The notes under the pieces: model-generated
What the model was told of the DNA's origin: nothing
The model's database searches: none
Seen by the model: the letters and a program-made list of their open reading frames with translations, nothing else
Made by a program: the position numbers and the translations under genes
Assembly (NCBI GenBank): GCA_965218945.1
Contig: OZ244718.1
Location: forward strand, 310,001-374,000
Origin: DAOUJW01 sp965218945
GTDB taxonomy: Bacteria; Chloroflexota; Dehalococcoidia; Lucifugimonadales; UBA2985
Length of the DNA stretch: 64,000 nucleotides
Direction: 5' to 3'
In this document: piece after piece, positions 16,410 to 25,497 of the stretch
Layout: the number at the start of each line of letters is the position of its first letter
How positions within the stretch are numbered: the first letter of the stretch is position 1

Positions 16410-17060
16410 CTAAGTGACCTTTGTTTCCTCAAGCACCACCGCCTCGTAGTCACCGCTGTGTAGCTCCTCCACCAAGTCCTCGATACAGGTCACCGGCCTC
16501 TCGAAGCGGGTGATGCACCTGCCGATGGTGCTCACGTAGTGGGAGTCGCTGCCGCCTACGCAGGCGAAGTCGTAGGTTTCCGCAAGCTCCTTTGCAAGGG
16601 CGTTTTCCTCCGCACTGCTTCCGCCGTTTAGCAGCTCGATGGTCTTGAAGCCGTCCACTGAAGCTCCGTCCTGGATGTGCTGCCACAGTCCAATGCGAGG
16701 ACGGCCGGGGTGAGCGGCGATTGCGTACCCTTCCTCTCTGCGAACGGCCCTCAGCACCTCTCTGGCGGACAGCGTGATGTTCTTGAAGTCGAACTCCTCC
16801 GTCAGATTCGGCGTTATCCCGTAGGTCAGCACGTGACCGAGGTTCGTCTCTATCTCAGACCCCTTCAACACAACGACGCCGTACTGCTCGGCAAGGTCGG
16901 AGTAGTCAACCTCAAAATCGAATCCCCTGTGCTCCGTGAGCACTATGCCGTCCACCTGGTACCCCTTCTTGCGAATTACGCTGATCCACTTCAGATAACC
17001 CTCTACTGTGCCGCCGGCGTCATCGGAACGCTTGGAATGGACGTGCATGTCTATGTACAC
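16410..17060 (-). CDS. PHP-domain metal-dependent hydrolase
   Basis: From a GTG at 17060 (AGAGG nine bases upstream) the protein reads VYIDMHVHSKRSDDAGG, the typical N-terminus of PHP proteins, with the first metal ligands H-x-H. Later ligands lie in VLTEHRGFDFE, GSEIET, IAAHPGRP and GGSDSHY. An in-frame GTG at 17108 would add 16 residues without a good site. PHP proteins include phosphoesterases related to histidinol phosphatase and PolX; the substrate is unknown. It is on the same strand and directly upstream of the hydratase operon. Confidence 0.8.
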   Translation of the reverse strand: MYIDMHVHSKRSDDAGGTVEGYLKWISVIRKKGYQVDGIVLTEHRGFDFEVDYSDLAEQYGVVVLKGSEIETNLGHVLTYGITPNLTEEFDFKNITLSAREVLRAVRREEGYAIAAHPGRPRIGLWQHIQDGASVDGFKTIELLNGGSSAEENALAKELAETYDFACVGGSDSHYVSTIGRCITRFERPVTCIEDLVEELHSGDYEAVVLEETKVT

Positions 17061-17226
17061 TGCTGCTGGACCTCTACGCGTGAAGTTGACGCCGCCCGTT
17101 GGTGTCACGACGGCATACGAGGCCTATTATGCCCAGTTCTTGGGGCAAATGGCAAGCGCGGGATTAGTAGCCCTTTGAGTAATCCCCTTCAGGAGGTCTT
17201 TGTATAACCTGGGCGGGTCTCCATAG

Positions 17227-17267
17227 ACCGTCACTCCTGCGAATCCAGGTGGGATGGGAGTGACAGT
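17227..17267. repeat. Short copy of the ACCGTCA(T/C)TCC inverted-repeat element
   Basis: ACCGTCACTCC at the left and GGGAGTGACAGT at the right are inverted repeats, with GCGAATCCAGG in between. It is the same family as the longer element at 18358-18508 and resembles the widespread CGTCATTCCCGCGAAAGCGGGAATCC intergenic repeats. Confidence 0.6.
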
Positions 17268-17344
17268 TGGGAACGGGCGCGAGAAGAGCGCCACTGGGCT
17301 GCGCAAAGGTCTACCTTCAGGGAGCGCGCCCAAACCTGAGTTGC

Positions 17345-18319
17345 TTAAGATCGGCGCATACTGGAGGACAGCAGCTTTACGCAGGCGTAGGTCGTGCGGG
17401 TGTGGGGCACGGGGACGCCCAGCTTGTCCCCAAGCTCCACAATCGCGCCCACAATGCTCTCAAGCTCCAGGGGCCTCCCGGTCTCCAGGTCCTGGAGCAT
17501 GGACGTCTTGTGGTCTCCCACCCTCGCCGCGCCGGCGAACCGCTGCTCAATCGTCACTGGAACGTCGATGCCCAGCGCGCGGGCCACTGCGTCCGCCTCG
17601 GCCATCATGGCCTTTGCGATCGCGCCCGCTTCAGGGTGAGCGGTGATCTCGGCCAGCGTGGAGCGGGTGATGGCGCTTATGGGGTTGAAGGCAGCGTTGC
17701 CCAGCAGCTTGACCCACATGTCCTGCCTGATACGTGACCTGACCGGACACCTGAGGCCTGAGGCGATTAAGGCCTGGGACAGCGCTTTGCACCGCTCGGT
17801 TGAGGAGCCGTCAAGCTCACCGATGGAGAAGCGGTCCCCCTCGATGTGACGTACAACGCCCGGCTCCTCGATCTCCGCTGCGGGGTAGACTATGCAGCCA
17901 ATGATGCGCTCCGGGTCTATCGCCTCTGAGATGACACCGCCGGGGTCGACGCTCTCCAGTCGTGTGCCGTCCCACTCCCCGCCGTGTCGCTGGAAGTACC
18001 ACCAGGGGATGCCGTTCTGGGCGGACACCAGGGCCGTCTCCGGCCCTATGAGCGGCTTCAACAAGGGCGCTATCTCCGTGAGGCTGTGCGCCTTGACCGT
18101 TAGAAACAGGAAGTCGACTGCGCCAACTGCGTCGGGGTCGTCGGTGGCCGACGGGTGGGCCTGCAATTCACCCTGGGCTGTGCGCACCGTGACACCGTTG
18201 GCCTGCATCGCCTTTAGATGGGCGCCGCGCGCTATTAGAGTTACGTCCTGTCCGGCCAGGGCCAGCTTTGCTCCCAGGAACGCCCCTATGGCGCCCGCGC
18301 CGTATATGGCGATTCTCAC
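17345..18319 (-). CDS. 2-dehydropantoate 2-reductase family protein
   Basis: A 324-residue protein, normal length. The N-terminal Rossmann fold opens with RIAIYGAGAIGAFLGAKLA, the GxGxxG NADP-binding loop. FLTVKAHS carries the conserved catalytic-type lysine and SAQNGI the next strand. The C-terminal domain has KLLGNAAFNPISAITRST. The family reduces ketopantoate to pantoate with NADPH for coenzyme A synthesis, but bacteria carry many paralogues with other 2-keto or 3-hydroxy acid substrates. Sitting in an acyl-CoA cluster without other pantothenate genes, this could be such a paralogue, so I give no symbol. Confidence 0.8.
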   Translation of the reverse strand: MRIAIYGAGAIGAFLGAKLALAGQDVTLIARGAHLKAMQANGVTVRTAQGELQAHPSATDDPDAVGAVDFLFLTVKAHSLTEIAPLLKPLIGPETALVSAQNGIPWWYFQRHGGEWDGTRLESVDPGGVISEAIDPERIIGCIVYPAAEIEEPGVVRHIEGDRFSIGELDGSSTERCKALSQALIASGLRCPVRSRIRQDMWVKLLGNAAFNPISAITRSTLAEITAHPEAGAIAKAMMAEADAVARALGIDVPVTIEQRFAGAARVGDHKTSMLQDLETGRPLELESIVGAIVELGDKLGVPVPHTRTTYACVKLLSSSMRRS

Positions 18320-18357
18320 GCGGCCACCTCTTCTGCTGTCACTGCCGCGCCCATTTC

Positions 18358-18508
18358 ACCGTCATTCCCGACCCCGTGTCAGGGTACGGGGCAGGCTCCG
18401 GTCGGGAATCCAGGTGGTGTGGGGTATAGGGTTCTTCTGGATTCCTGCTTTCGCAGGAATGGTTTGTATTGGCGGGATGCGGACTCCCGTCTGCGCGGGA
18501 GTGACGGT
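18358..18508. repeat. 151-bp MITE-like element with ACCGTCA(T/C)TCCCG ends
   Basis: The ends ACCGTCATTCCCG and CGGGAGTGACGGT are 13-bp inverted repeats with one mismatch. Inside are further inverted segments (GGATTCCTGC-TTTC-GCAGGAAT). There is no ORF. It lies between the acyl-CoA synthetase and the reductase gene, and a 41-bp relative lies at 17227-17267. It may also fold as a terminator for the synthetase transcript. Confidence 0.75.
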
Positions 18509-18536
18509 GAGGGGTATACCCAAACGTCCCACAGTT

Positions 18537-20075
18537 CTAGGCACCGGAGGAGCCTCCTGCGATGACCTCAGCCACAATGCGGCGCTGCACCTTGCCGGTA
18601 GCCGTCCTGGGAATCTGCTCGACGATGTGGATGACCCTTGGGCACTTGAAGCCCGCCAGCCGCTCGCGGCAGTGTGCTACAAGCTCCGCCTCCGTCGCCG
18701 CGCCACCAAGGACCACCGCGGCCGACGGCTCTTCGCCGTGGACCTGGTGGGGGATTCCGAAGGACACGGCCTCAGCCACCGCCGGGTGGGACAGCAGCAC
18801 TTCATCTATCTCCTGGGGGGATATCTTCTCGCCGCTCCGGTTGATGATCTCCTTGAGGCGGCCCAGGAGGGTCAGGTATCCATCGGAGTCCAGCATCCCC
18901 TCGTCGCCGGTGCGAAACCAGCCGTTGGTGAAGGATGTGGCGTTGGCGTCCGGGTTGTCTTCGTAGCCTTTAGTGACGTTCGCCCCCTGAATGACCACCT
19001 CTCCGCGGCTTCCAGTCGACAGGAGCGCGCCTGCCTCGTCCATTATGGCGATGGACACGCCCGTCCCGTGGCCCACGGATCCGGCCAGACGCTTTCCCGG
19101 CGGGAGGGGGTTGGAGCTCATCTGGTGGGACGCTTCGGTCATGCCGTAGGCCTCCAGCACCGGCACTCCGAACCGCTCCTCCATCTCCAACATCATTGCG
19201 GACGGCAATGCGGCGCTGCACGAGCGAATGAACCGCATCCCGGCGTACTGCTCACGGTCCTCGCTGCTCCTGGCGCGCGACAGCAGGGCCTGGTGCATCG
19301 ACGGCACTGCCGTGTACCAGGTGGCCCCGTACTCCCGCGCCACTCTCCAGAAGCCCAGGGCGTTGAAGCGCCCGGGAACCACGATGGTTCCGCCGGAGGC
19401 GAGCGTGGCAAGGGTGGAGGCGACTATACCGTGGACGTGGAACAGGGGCATGACGCAGAGAGCGACATCCTCAGGTGTGAGGCTGTAGGTCTCGACTATG
19501 TTGCGCACCGACGCCACCAGGTTCTCGTGGGCGAGAGGGACGCGCTTGGGCCGGCTGGTGGTGCCGCTGGTGTGCAGGATGAGCGCCGTATCCGCCGACC
19601 CCGGCGGGCCGTCGCCGCCCGCTGATCCGCCTCCGCCGTTGGAGAAGCTGACCTCTCCCCGGTCGTCGATCTGAACGCCGATGTGCAGGGTCTGCTCCGA
19701 CGCGGCGCCGCGAGCCTCTGCGGCCTCCGGGCGGCCGTCCCCCACAAGGGCCCGGGCGTTGGTGTCCTCCAGGTAGAATCGAAACTCGTCGGCTTTGTAG
19801 GCGGGGTTCAGTGGCGCGGCCGTGGCCGCCGTTGCGACTCCCAGGAAGGATATGATCGCCTCTGCGCTGTTGGGCAGCACAAGGGCCACGCGATCGTCTT
19901 TGCGTATGCCCTGAGCGCGGAGCTGTTCGGCCAGGGAGTCCACTTGCCGCCGCAGCGAGTCGTAGGTTATGGTGGGGCCGTCGGGCACGCGGATGGCGGC
20001 CTGCTGAGGCGCGCCGTTCTCAAGCAGGTCTCTGAGTGTGGCGGGTCCCGTCCGGTTATCTGACGTGTTCTGCAT
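18537..20075 (-). CDS. AMP-forming acyl-CoA synthetase (oxalyl-CoA-synthetase-like)
   Basis: A 512-residue ANL enzyme. LILHTSGTTSRPKRVPLAH (about 168) is the P-loop; EAYGMTEASHQM, the hinge LLGRLKEIINRSGEKIS and the catalytic lysine in TATGKVQRR are all present. It activates a carboxylic acid with ATP and couples it to CoA. The HTSGTTSRPK variant is what I recall from oxalyl-CoA synthetases (Pcs60/AAE3), and CoA-transferases follow the same logic, but I do not assign oxalate. The first 20 bases overlap the end of the upstream double CoA-transferase gene, implying a joint transcript. Confidence 0.85.
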   Translation of the reverse strand: MQNTSDNRTGPATLRDLLENGAPQQAAIRVPDGPTITYDSLRRQVDSLAEQLRAQGIRKDDRVALVLPNSAEAIISFLGVATAATAAPLNPAYKADEFRFYLEDTNARALVGDGRPEAAEARGAASEQTLHIGVQIDDRGEVSFSNGGGGSAGGDGPPGSADTALILHTSGTTSRPKRVPLAHENLVASVRNIVETYSLTPEDVALCVMPLFHVHGIVASTLATLASGGTIVVPGRFNALGFWRVAREYGATWYTAVPSMHQALLSRARSSEDREQYAGMRFIRSCSAALPSAMMLEMEERFGVPVLEAYGMTEASHQMSSNPLPPGKRLAGSVGHGTGVSIAIMDEAGALLSTGSRGEVVIQGANVTKGYEDNPDANATSFTNGWFRTGDEGMLDSDGYLTLLGRLKEIINRSGEKISPQEIDEVLLSHPAVAEAVSFGIPHQVHGEEPSAAVVLGGAATEAELVAHCRERLAGFKCPRVIHIVEQIPRTATGKVQRRIVAEVIAGGSSGA

Positions 20076-22578
20076 AATCCATTCCTATATGACCTAGAGC
20101 CTTCAAGTTGTCGTACTCCTTTTCCGTGAGCTTCAGCACCTCATTGTAGATGTAATCGTTGTCCTCGCCCAGCCGTACGGCCGGTTTCCTAATCTTGAAA
20201 TCCACGCCGGAGATCTTGAAGGTCACGCCCGGGTACAGGTGCGTCCCTATCTCCGGGTGGTTGACGGGCGTCAGGATGCCGCGCTCTTTGACGTGGGGGT
20301 CGTTGAGCGCATGTGGCTCGTGCATAAGGTAGCCGGCGATTATCCCCTCCTTCTGCAGCCTATGGAACAGTTCGACAGGCTCCTTGTCCGCCGTCCAACT
20401 CCCGATGATTTGGTCCACGTCGTCATGGTGTGCGCGGAGCGCTGCCATACTCTCGAAACGCGGGTCGTTTGTCAACTCCGGCCGTCCCATCAGGCTACAG
20501 AGGGCGGCCCATTGCTCTGCCAGTCCTATAGAGATGGCGACCCACTCATCGTCTCCCTTGCACGGATACACGCCCTGCACGAGCCCCCATTGGTCCCTAT
20601 TGCCATAGGAGCTTGCCACCCGCCCGTTCATCGTGTAGTCCATGAACAGCTCTCCGAGATGGGGCAGGAAGTTCTCGCCCAGGGAGATGTCGATGAACAT
20701 GCCCTTGCCGGTCTTCTCTCGATGGTGAAGTGCAATTGTAGCCGCCATCGCTGCGGTGACCCCTGTGCTGGCGTCCGCGGGGACAGTCAGGGGCACACCC
20801 TCCGGGCCCATGTCGGGATAGCCCATAACGGAGGCGTGCCCGTAAGCGGCCTCGAAGGAGGTGCCGATGCCCCGGTATGTAGACCAAGGCCCCGTCTGCC
20901 CGAAGCCGTTGATGGATATCATTATCAGCCTGGGGTTCCACTGGCTGATTACGTCATAGGTGAAACCAAGCCGCGCTATGGAGCCCACCGCGTTGTTCTC
21001 AATGAACATGTCGCTGATGTCCACTAGACGGCGGAAGACATCCTGACCCTCCGGCGTTCGCAGGTCGACTGTGATGCCGTGCTTGTTGCGGCCGTGGGCG
21101 TTGAATCCGGCGTACCTGTTCCACGGCCTCTCGCCGGGATCCTTGTCGGGGTACATGGACATGGGCGCGTTGGCCTCGGCCTCCCTGTTGGGCCGCGCGA
21201 ACTGGCCCCGGCTGGTGGCGGAGAGCTGCTGCAGGGTCTCGACCCTGATCACCTGCGCTCCCATGTCTCCCAGGAACATGGTCCCGTAAGGCCCCGCCAG
21301 CACCACCGTCATGTCTATGATCCGGACGTTCTCCAGGGGGAGCTTGGCGCCGGCAGGACGGTCTGAGCTTGCAGAAGCGCGGGCCGACGCCGCCTGCCGC
21401 CCGTGGTCAAGCTCTTCCAGGACTTCCTTGTTGTGCTGACCCAGAAGGGGCGCGGGTCTCCGTATCCGCCACCACTTGCTATCGGTGAAGACGGGCGCTC
21501 CCGGGTATCGGAACTTCCCGGCCTCCGGGTGGTCGATCTCCGTGAAGTAGCCGCGGGAGTCAAGCTGTGGGTTGTTGTCTACCACCTCGTCTATGGTGTT
21601 GTAGGAAGTGCACAGCAGCTCGTTGGCCTGGCACTCCTGCACTACCTCTTCTTTGGTGCGCTGCATGAGCCAAGGCAGCCAGATGGCGCTCTCGAACTCT
21701 TCCTTGAAGTCGGGATTCTGCGCTCCTTTGGCAACGCCGTAATTTGGGTGATCCACCAGATCAGGCTTGCCAACGGAGGCGGCGACGCGCGGGAACCGCT
21801 GTCCGCCCCCGGCCACGGAGATGTACCCGTCCTTGCAGGGATACACACCGTTGGGATAGCCCGCAATGCTGGTCCCCAGCCGCCGACCTCTCATGCCGTT
21901 GTACTGGTACCCTATCAGGCTCATCATGCGCCCGTTTATTGAGGCCATCTGGGTGTCGAAAATGGATATATCCACGCGCTGACCGCCCATGCCCTCGTAC
22001 CGCTGTGCGTACCAGGCGAACATTGTGGCCATCGCTGCGTTGTTGCCGGCCTGGTACTGGACGTGGTTGCCTCCCAGCTTCAGGGGATGCCGGTCCGGTA
22101 GTCCTACACGGGTCATGCTGTTGCCCATCCCGAACAGCGTAAGCTCCGACGCCTTGTAGTCCCGGTAGGGGCCGGTCTGCCCGAAGTTGGACACAGAGGT
22201 CATAACCAGGTTGGGGTTGATGCCCTTCAGGGTATCGTAGTCCAGGCCAAGGCCGGCCATGACGCCCGGGCGGAAGCTCTCCACCAGTATGTCGGTGTCC
22301 TTAACCAGGGTCTTCAACGCCTTGATGGCCTTGTCTGACTTGAGGTCCAGGGTGATGCCGCGCTTGTTGGTGTTGAGGAAGAGGAAGATGCCGCTCTTCT
22401 CCGGGTGTGGGACGTCGTTGGGGAAGGGGCCGAGGGAGCGGGCGTAGTCGCCGGAGCCGGGCCGCTCCACCTTGACGACGTCGGCTCCGTAGTCGGCGAG
22501 GAGCTTGGTGCAGTACGGCCCCGCAATGCCGTGGGTCAGGTCTATTATCCGTAGGTCCGAGAGAGGCTGTTCTTCCAT
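20056..22578 (-). CDS. Two-domain class III (CaiB/BaiF) CoA-transferase
   Basis: An 840-residue protein made of two complete family III CoA-transferase domains. The first (about 1-395) opens DLRIIDLTHGIAGPYCTKLL and contains LNTNKRGITLDLKS; the second (about 415-840) opens NVRIIDMTVVLAGPYGTMFL and contains NKHGITVDLRTPEGQDV. An Ala/Ser-rich linker (near 400) joins them. These enzymes move CoA between carboxylic acids, normally as interlocked dimers of single-domain chains, so the fusion may act as a built-in heterodimer. The separate genes at 31963-33177 and 30624-31933 match the first and second halves in order. Confidence 0.9.
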   Translation of the reverse strand: MEEQPLSDLRIIDLTHGIAGPYCTKLLADYGADVVKVERPGSGDYARSLGPFPNDVPHPEKSGIFLFLNTNKRGITLDLKSDKAIKALKTLVKDTDILVESFRPGVMAGLGLDYDTLKGINPNLVMTSVSNFGQTGPYRDYKASELTLFGMGNSMTRVGLPDRHPLKLGGNHVQYQAGNNAAMATMFAWYAQRYEGMGGQRVDISIFDTQMASINGRMMSLIGYQYNGMRGRRLGTSIAGYPNGVYPCKDGYISVAGGGQRFPRVAASVGKPDLVDHPNYGVAKGAQNPDFKEEFESAIWLPWLMQRTKEEVVQECQANELLCTSYNTIDEVVDNNPQLDSRGYFTEIDHPEAGKFRYPGAPVFTDSKWWRIRRPAPLLGQHNKEVLEELDHGRQAASARASASSDRPAGAKLPLENVRIIDMTVVLAGPYGTMFLGDMGAQVIRVETLQQLSATSRGQFARPNREAEANAPMSMYPDKDPGERPWNRYAGFNAHGRNKHGITVDLRTPEGQDVFRRLVDISDMFIENNAVGSIARLGFTYDVISQWNPRLIMISINGFGQTGPWSTYRGIGTSFEAAYGHASVMGYPDMGPEGVPLTVPADASTGVTAAMAATIALHHREKTGKGMFIDISLGENFLPHLGELFMDYTMNGRVASSYGNRDQWGLVQGVYPCKGDDEWVAISIGLAEQWAALCSLMGRPELTNDPRFESMAALRAHHDDVDQIIGSWTADKEPVELFHRLQKEGIIAGYLMHEPHALNDPHVKERGILTPVNHPEIGTHLYPGVTFKISGVDFKIRKPAVRLGEDNDYIYNEVLKLTEKEYDNLKALGHIGMDYAEHVR

Positions 22579-22640
22579 GACGTACCCTCCTGCCGGTCAG
22601 GACTTGATCTCACAGATCACCGCGTCGGTATCAGATTTGC

Positions 22641-23591
22641 CTAGAAAAGCGCAATGGGATTTACCGGGGAGCCGGTCCCGTAGCGGATGCGCAGGGGAGC
22701 GATGGTGAGCAGGAACTCCCAACGTCCACGTTCGGCGCACGCCGTAGCAAGCTCCTCCAGGTTGCAGTTGTCGATGAGCCAAAGCCCCATGTGCGGGATG
22801 CCTATCTGGTGAATGGGCTGCCGCAGGTTTGGGTAGCCGCTGGGGCCGGCGTCACTCACGGTGTCGCCTCCGAGCGCTGCCACGCCCCGCTCCCTGAGCC
22901 AGGGCAGGCAGGAGCCGTTCAACCCCGGCCAGCCGTCGGCCAGTAGCCTGGGGCCTTCTTCATTGCGGCGTCGGTAGTGTCCGGTGCGGACGAGGAGTAT
23001 GTCTCCCTCCCTTACGCGGACTCCCTGCGCCTCCTCCATTGCGTCCAGCTCAGAGGGCAGTACGGTCTCGCCGAGATCCATCCACTTGACGCCACGGTGG
23101 CGAGGCGCGTCCAGCAGCACGCCGCGGCTGACCACGCCGTCCTGCAGCAGCTCTATGGACTCCGCCGTAGCGCCCTCGCCGGTGGTCACCAGCGCCGAGG
23201 ACTGGCCGTTGTACATCTGGCCGTTCCAGAAGATGTGGCAGAGGGAGTCCAGGTGCGTGATGCTGTACCCGTGGAACGCCATGCCGATGAAGTCGCCGCT
23301 GCCCTGCGAAGCCGGCGGGAAGGTCTCCGGCTGGTTGACGTACCCCTCGCCGGAGCGGGTCATATAGTGAATGGCTACGGAGTTTGAGTCTGGGGTGTGA
23401 TCGTAGGTGATGGTCCTGGCGCACGACACCGACACGCCGTCCTTGACCAGTGCCGCCGCCTGCCTGCGCTGCTCCGGCCCTATGTGGTTCATAGTGCCCA
23501 GCTGGTCGTCCGGGCCCCAACGCCCCCAGTTGCTCAGCGTCTGTACGTACTCAAAGACCTCCGCCTCAGAGGGTACTTGCGTCTGGGTCAT
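22641..23591 (-). CDS. Cyclase/kynurenine-formamidase-like metal hydrolase
   Basis: A 316-residue protein. HGYSITHLDSLCHIFW (residues 107-122) is the family metal site H-x-D-x3-H (H113, D115, H119). REGDILLVRTGHYRRR and WLRERGVAALGGDTVSD are further family segments. Members hydrolyse N-formylkynurenine, isatin or other amides and lactones using zinc or manganese; the substrate here is unknown. The ATG at 23591 follows AAGGAGGAAGC. It lies upstream of the double CoA-transferase on the same strand, probably in one operon. Confidence 0.85.
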   Translation of the reverse strand: MTQTQVPSEAEVFEYVQTLSNWGRWGPDDQLGTMNHIGPEQRRQAAALVKDGVSVSCARTITYDHTPDSNSVAIHYMTRSGEGYVNQPETFPPASQGSGDFIGMAFHGYSITHLDSLCHIFWNGQMYNGQSSALVTTGEGATAESIELLQDGVVSRGVLLDAPRHRGVKWMDLGETVLPSELDAMEEAQGVRVREGDILLVRTGHYRRRNEEGPRLLADGWPGLNGSCLPWLRERGVAALGGDTVSDAGPSGYPNLRQPIHQIGIPHMGLWLIDNCNLEELATACAERGRWEFLLTIAPLRIRYGTGSPVNPIALF

Positions 23592-23634
23592 GTTGCTTCC
23601 TCCTTGTCATCCCGTCTTGGTTCAGGAGTAGTGG

Positions 23635-24491
23635 CTATGGAACCGGGACCTCGGCCTTGGACAACTTCTCCAGGAATGGCAGGTAGATGGCCGCCCTTCG
23701 TTCATGCCCAATATCCACGAACCCGTCCGGGTCCCGCTGTCTCAGGCTCTCCGCCTCCTCAGGCGAGAAGACGGGCGAGTGCAGCTCCGAGTGGGGCAGA
23801 ATCCTGTGCAGGTTCTCCCCAACGGCTCTGGGATGCACCTCGTCGTTGCCGGGTATTATCACCATAGGTACTTGGATTCTCCTTAGCTCCTCCTCAGTCG
23901 CGCCGATTACGGGCTTGTCGGCTGTGAAGAAGGTCCGCCATCGACCCATGACGGCGATGAATTCCTGTACGTCCATCCCCAACAGCCTGTCGCGGTTGGA
24001 GGGGTTCTCCGCGATTCGCTCAGCGAAGAAGTCGCTCTCGACCACTCCCTTCATCCCGTCGCGCTCTGCCGCTTCTATGAACTGCTCGTAGTAGTTGTAG
24101 CCCAGCCGCTCCGCGGCCACGGCGCCTCCCGTGACGTGCCAGAGGAGAAGCCCCTTGACCGCCTCCGGATGGCGCAGGCCAGCAGCAGCGCGACCCGGCA
24201 CCCGGCCGAGCCGCCGCCCACGTAAGCAGGATAGGCGTCAAGCCTCCTGAGTAGCTCGTTCAGGTCATCCGCCCATATCTCCTGCTCGGACGGTTCGCCG
24301 CCGATTACAACGTCGGATGCGCCGCAGTTGCGCCGGTCGTGTATGATGACCCGATAGTGGGGAGAGAGACGCTCCGCAAGCCCTCTGACCGCCTCCATGC
24401 CGCTCCTGCCCCCCGGCATGAGGGTGACCGGCGCGCCGCTGCCCATCTCCTCGTACTTGATGCTGACGCCGTCGATTAGAATGGTAGGCAT
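23635..24491 (-). pseudogene. Alpha/beta hydrolase gene with a one-base frameshift
   Basis: From ATG at 24491 (AGGAGGATGTT upstream) the frame gives MPTILIDGVSIKYEEMGSG, IIHDRRNCGASD and YVGGGSAGCRVALLLA, the nucleophile elbow region (G-G-S-A-G) of alpha/beta hydrolases. Near 24175-24181 the frame breaks: adding one C restores ALLLALRHPEAVKGLLLW and reading continues to 23635 with IPGNDEVHPR and the end of the fold. The reconstructed protein is about 285 residues, normal length. The break lies in a short C run, so a sequencing error is as likely as real inactivation. Confidence 0.75.
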
Positions 24492-24655
24492 AACATCCTC
24501 CTGGAAACGACTTGTGGATTCAACATATGGTGGAGGTACGATAGCAGTATATTTCCAGCCACTTGCTGCGGTCAATACGACATTGGTGTGCTTGCTCAGG
24601 GCGCGCTGGACAAGTACAATCCTATTTGGAGAGACCTTTGATACGCGGGAGCGAC

Positions 24656-25030
24656 ATGGAGAATCGGGACGAGTACAAGAAGCTGTATACACATTTGTGT
24701 GGCCTTCAGGTTAAAGAATGGAAAACCACCTTCGGTGAGGTAGAATCGATAATCGGCTTCAGGCTGCCTGATTTGGCGCGTCAATTTCGGGGATGGTGGT
24801 CAAACAAGAGACCCGTCAACGGCCTCTTGATAACTCCGCTCTGGATTGAAGCCGGGTGGAAGACGGCGGAGGTGGACATGGGCTCTGAGACGCTGGTGTT
24901 TGTGAAGCTGAATGGGCCGGAGGATATACCCAAGTTCAACCTGGATGAGATATGGCCCGTCCACCCCACTGCGGTGTGGCCCGAAGGCCTCAGTTTAAGG
25001 CGGGAGGACATGTACGAGGACAGGATTTAG
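24656..25030 (+). CDS. Small conserved protein (DUF7662-like), partner of a PIN protein
   Basis: A 124-residue protein from ATG at 24656; the longer frame to 24563 lacks a site. It contains LYTHLCGLQVKEWKTTFGEV, IIGFRLPDLARQFRGWWSN and WIEAGWKTAEVDMG. This matches my memory of small proteins with Y-x-x-L, I-I-G-x-x-L-P-x-x-A-R and W-W-S-N motifs, thought to bind nucleic acid. The stop is only seven bases before the PIN gene, so the pair may be a toxin-antitoxin-like unit, but that pairing is inference. Confidence 0.65.
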   Translation: MENRDEYKKLYTHLCGLQVKEWKTTFGEVESIIGFRLPDLARQFRGWWSNKRPVNGLLITPLWIEAGWKTAEVDMGSETLVFVKLNGPEDIPKFNLDEIWPVHPTAVWPEGLSLRREDMYEDRI

Positions 25031-25037
25031 TCCACCG

Positions 25038-25454
25038 ATGTTCATAGATACAAACGTCCTCGTAAACTCCCGCATCCCCGGCACCCCTGACAACGAAGTC
25101 GCCAGAGCTAGACTGGAACGTGTCGTTCAGAGCCGCGAGCCTGTAAGGATTAGCCGTCAGATTATGCGTGAGTACCTGTCGGTTGTCACTCGGCCGCAGA
25201 CCTGGCCGGTCGCCATCACCCGCGAGGAAGCTCTTGATGACGTGCAAAGAATGATAAGCGTCCTTGATGTGCTTGAGGATGGCCCTGAGGTGACTGCGAC
25301 GCTCATCAGGCTGTGTCGCGAAGTTCCCGTAGGAGGTCGTCAGATTCACGACGCCAATATCGTCGCAACGATGCTGGCCCACGGGGAGCGCAGGCTGCTG
25401 ACGTTCAACACGGCGGATTTTCGCCGCTTCGGAGACCGCATTGATCTGGTTTGA
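25038..25454 (+). CDS. PIN-domain ribonuclease (VapC-like)
   Basis: A 138-residue protein starting MFIDTNVLVNSRIPG (D4). REYLSVVTRPQTW supplies the conserved glutamate, IHDANIVATMLAHG the central aspartate (D105), and LLTFNTADFRRF the last acidic cluster. A complete PIN fold with all expected acidic residues. There is no AbrB- or RHH-type antitoxin nearby; instead the gene follows the small protein at 24656-25030 by seven bases. It is unrelated in detail to the VapC at 12161-12568. Confidence 0.85.
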   Translation: MFIDTNVLVNSRIPGTPDNEVARARLERVVQSREPVRISRQIMREYLSVVTRPQTWPVAITREEALDDVQRMISVLDVLEDGPEVTATLIRLCREVPVGGRQIHDANIVATMLAHGERRLLTFNTADFRRFGDRIDLV

Positions 25455-25497
25455 GATTACAGGAACGGGTTAGACCACTTCGGAACGGAGGCGCATG

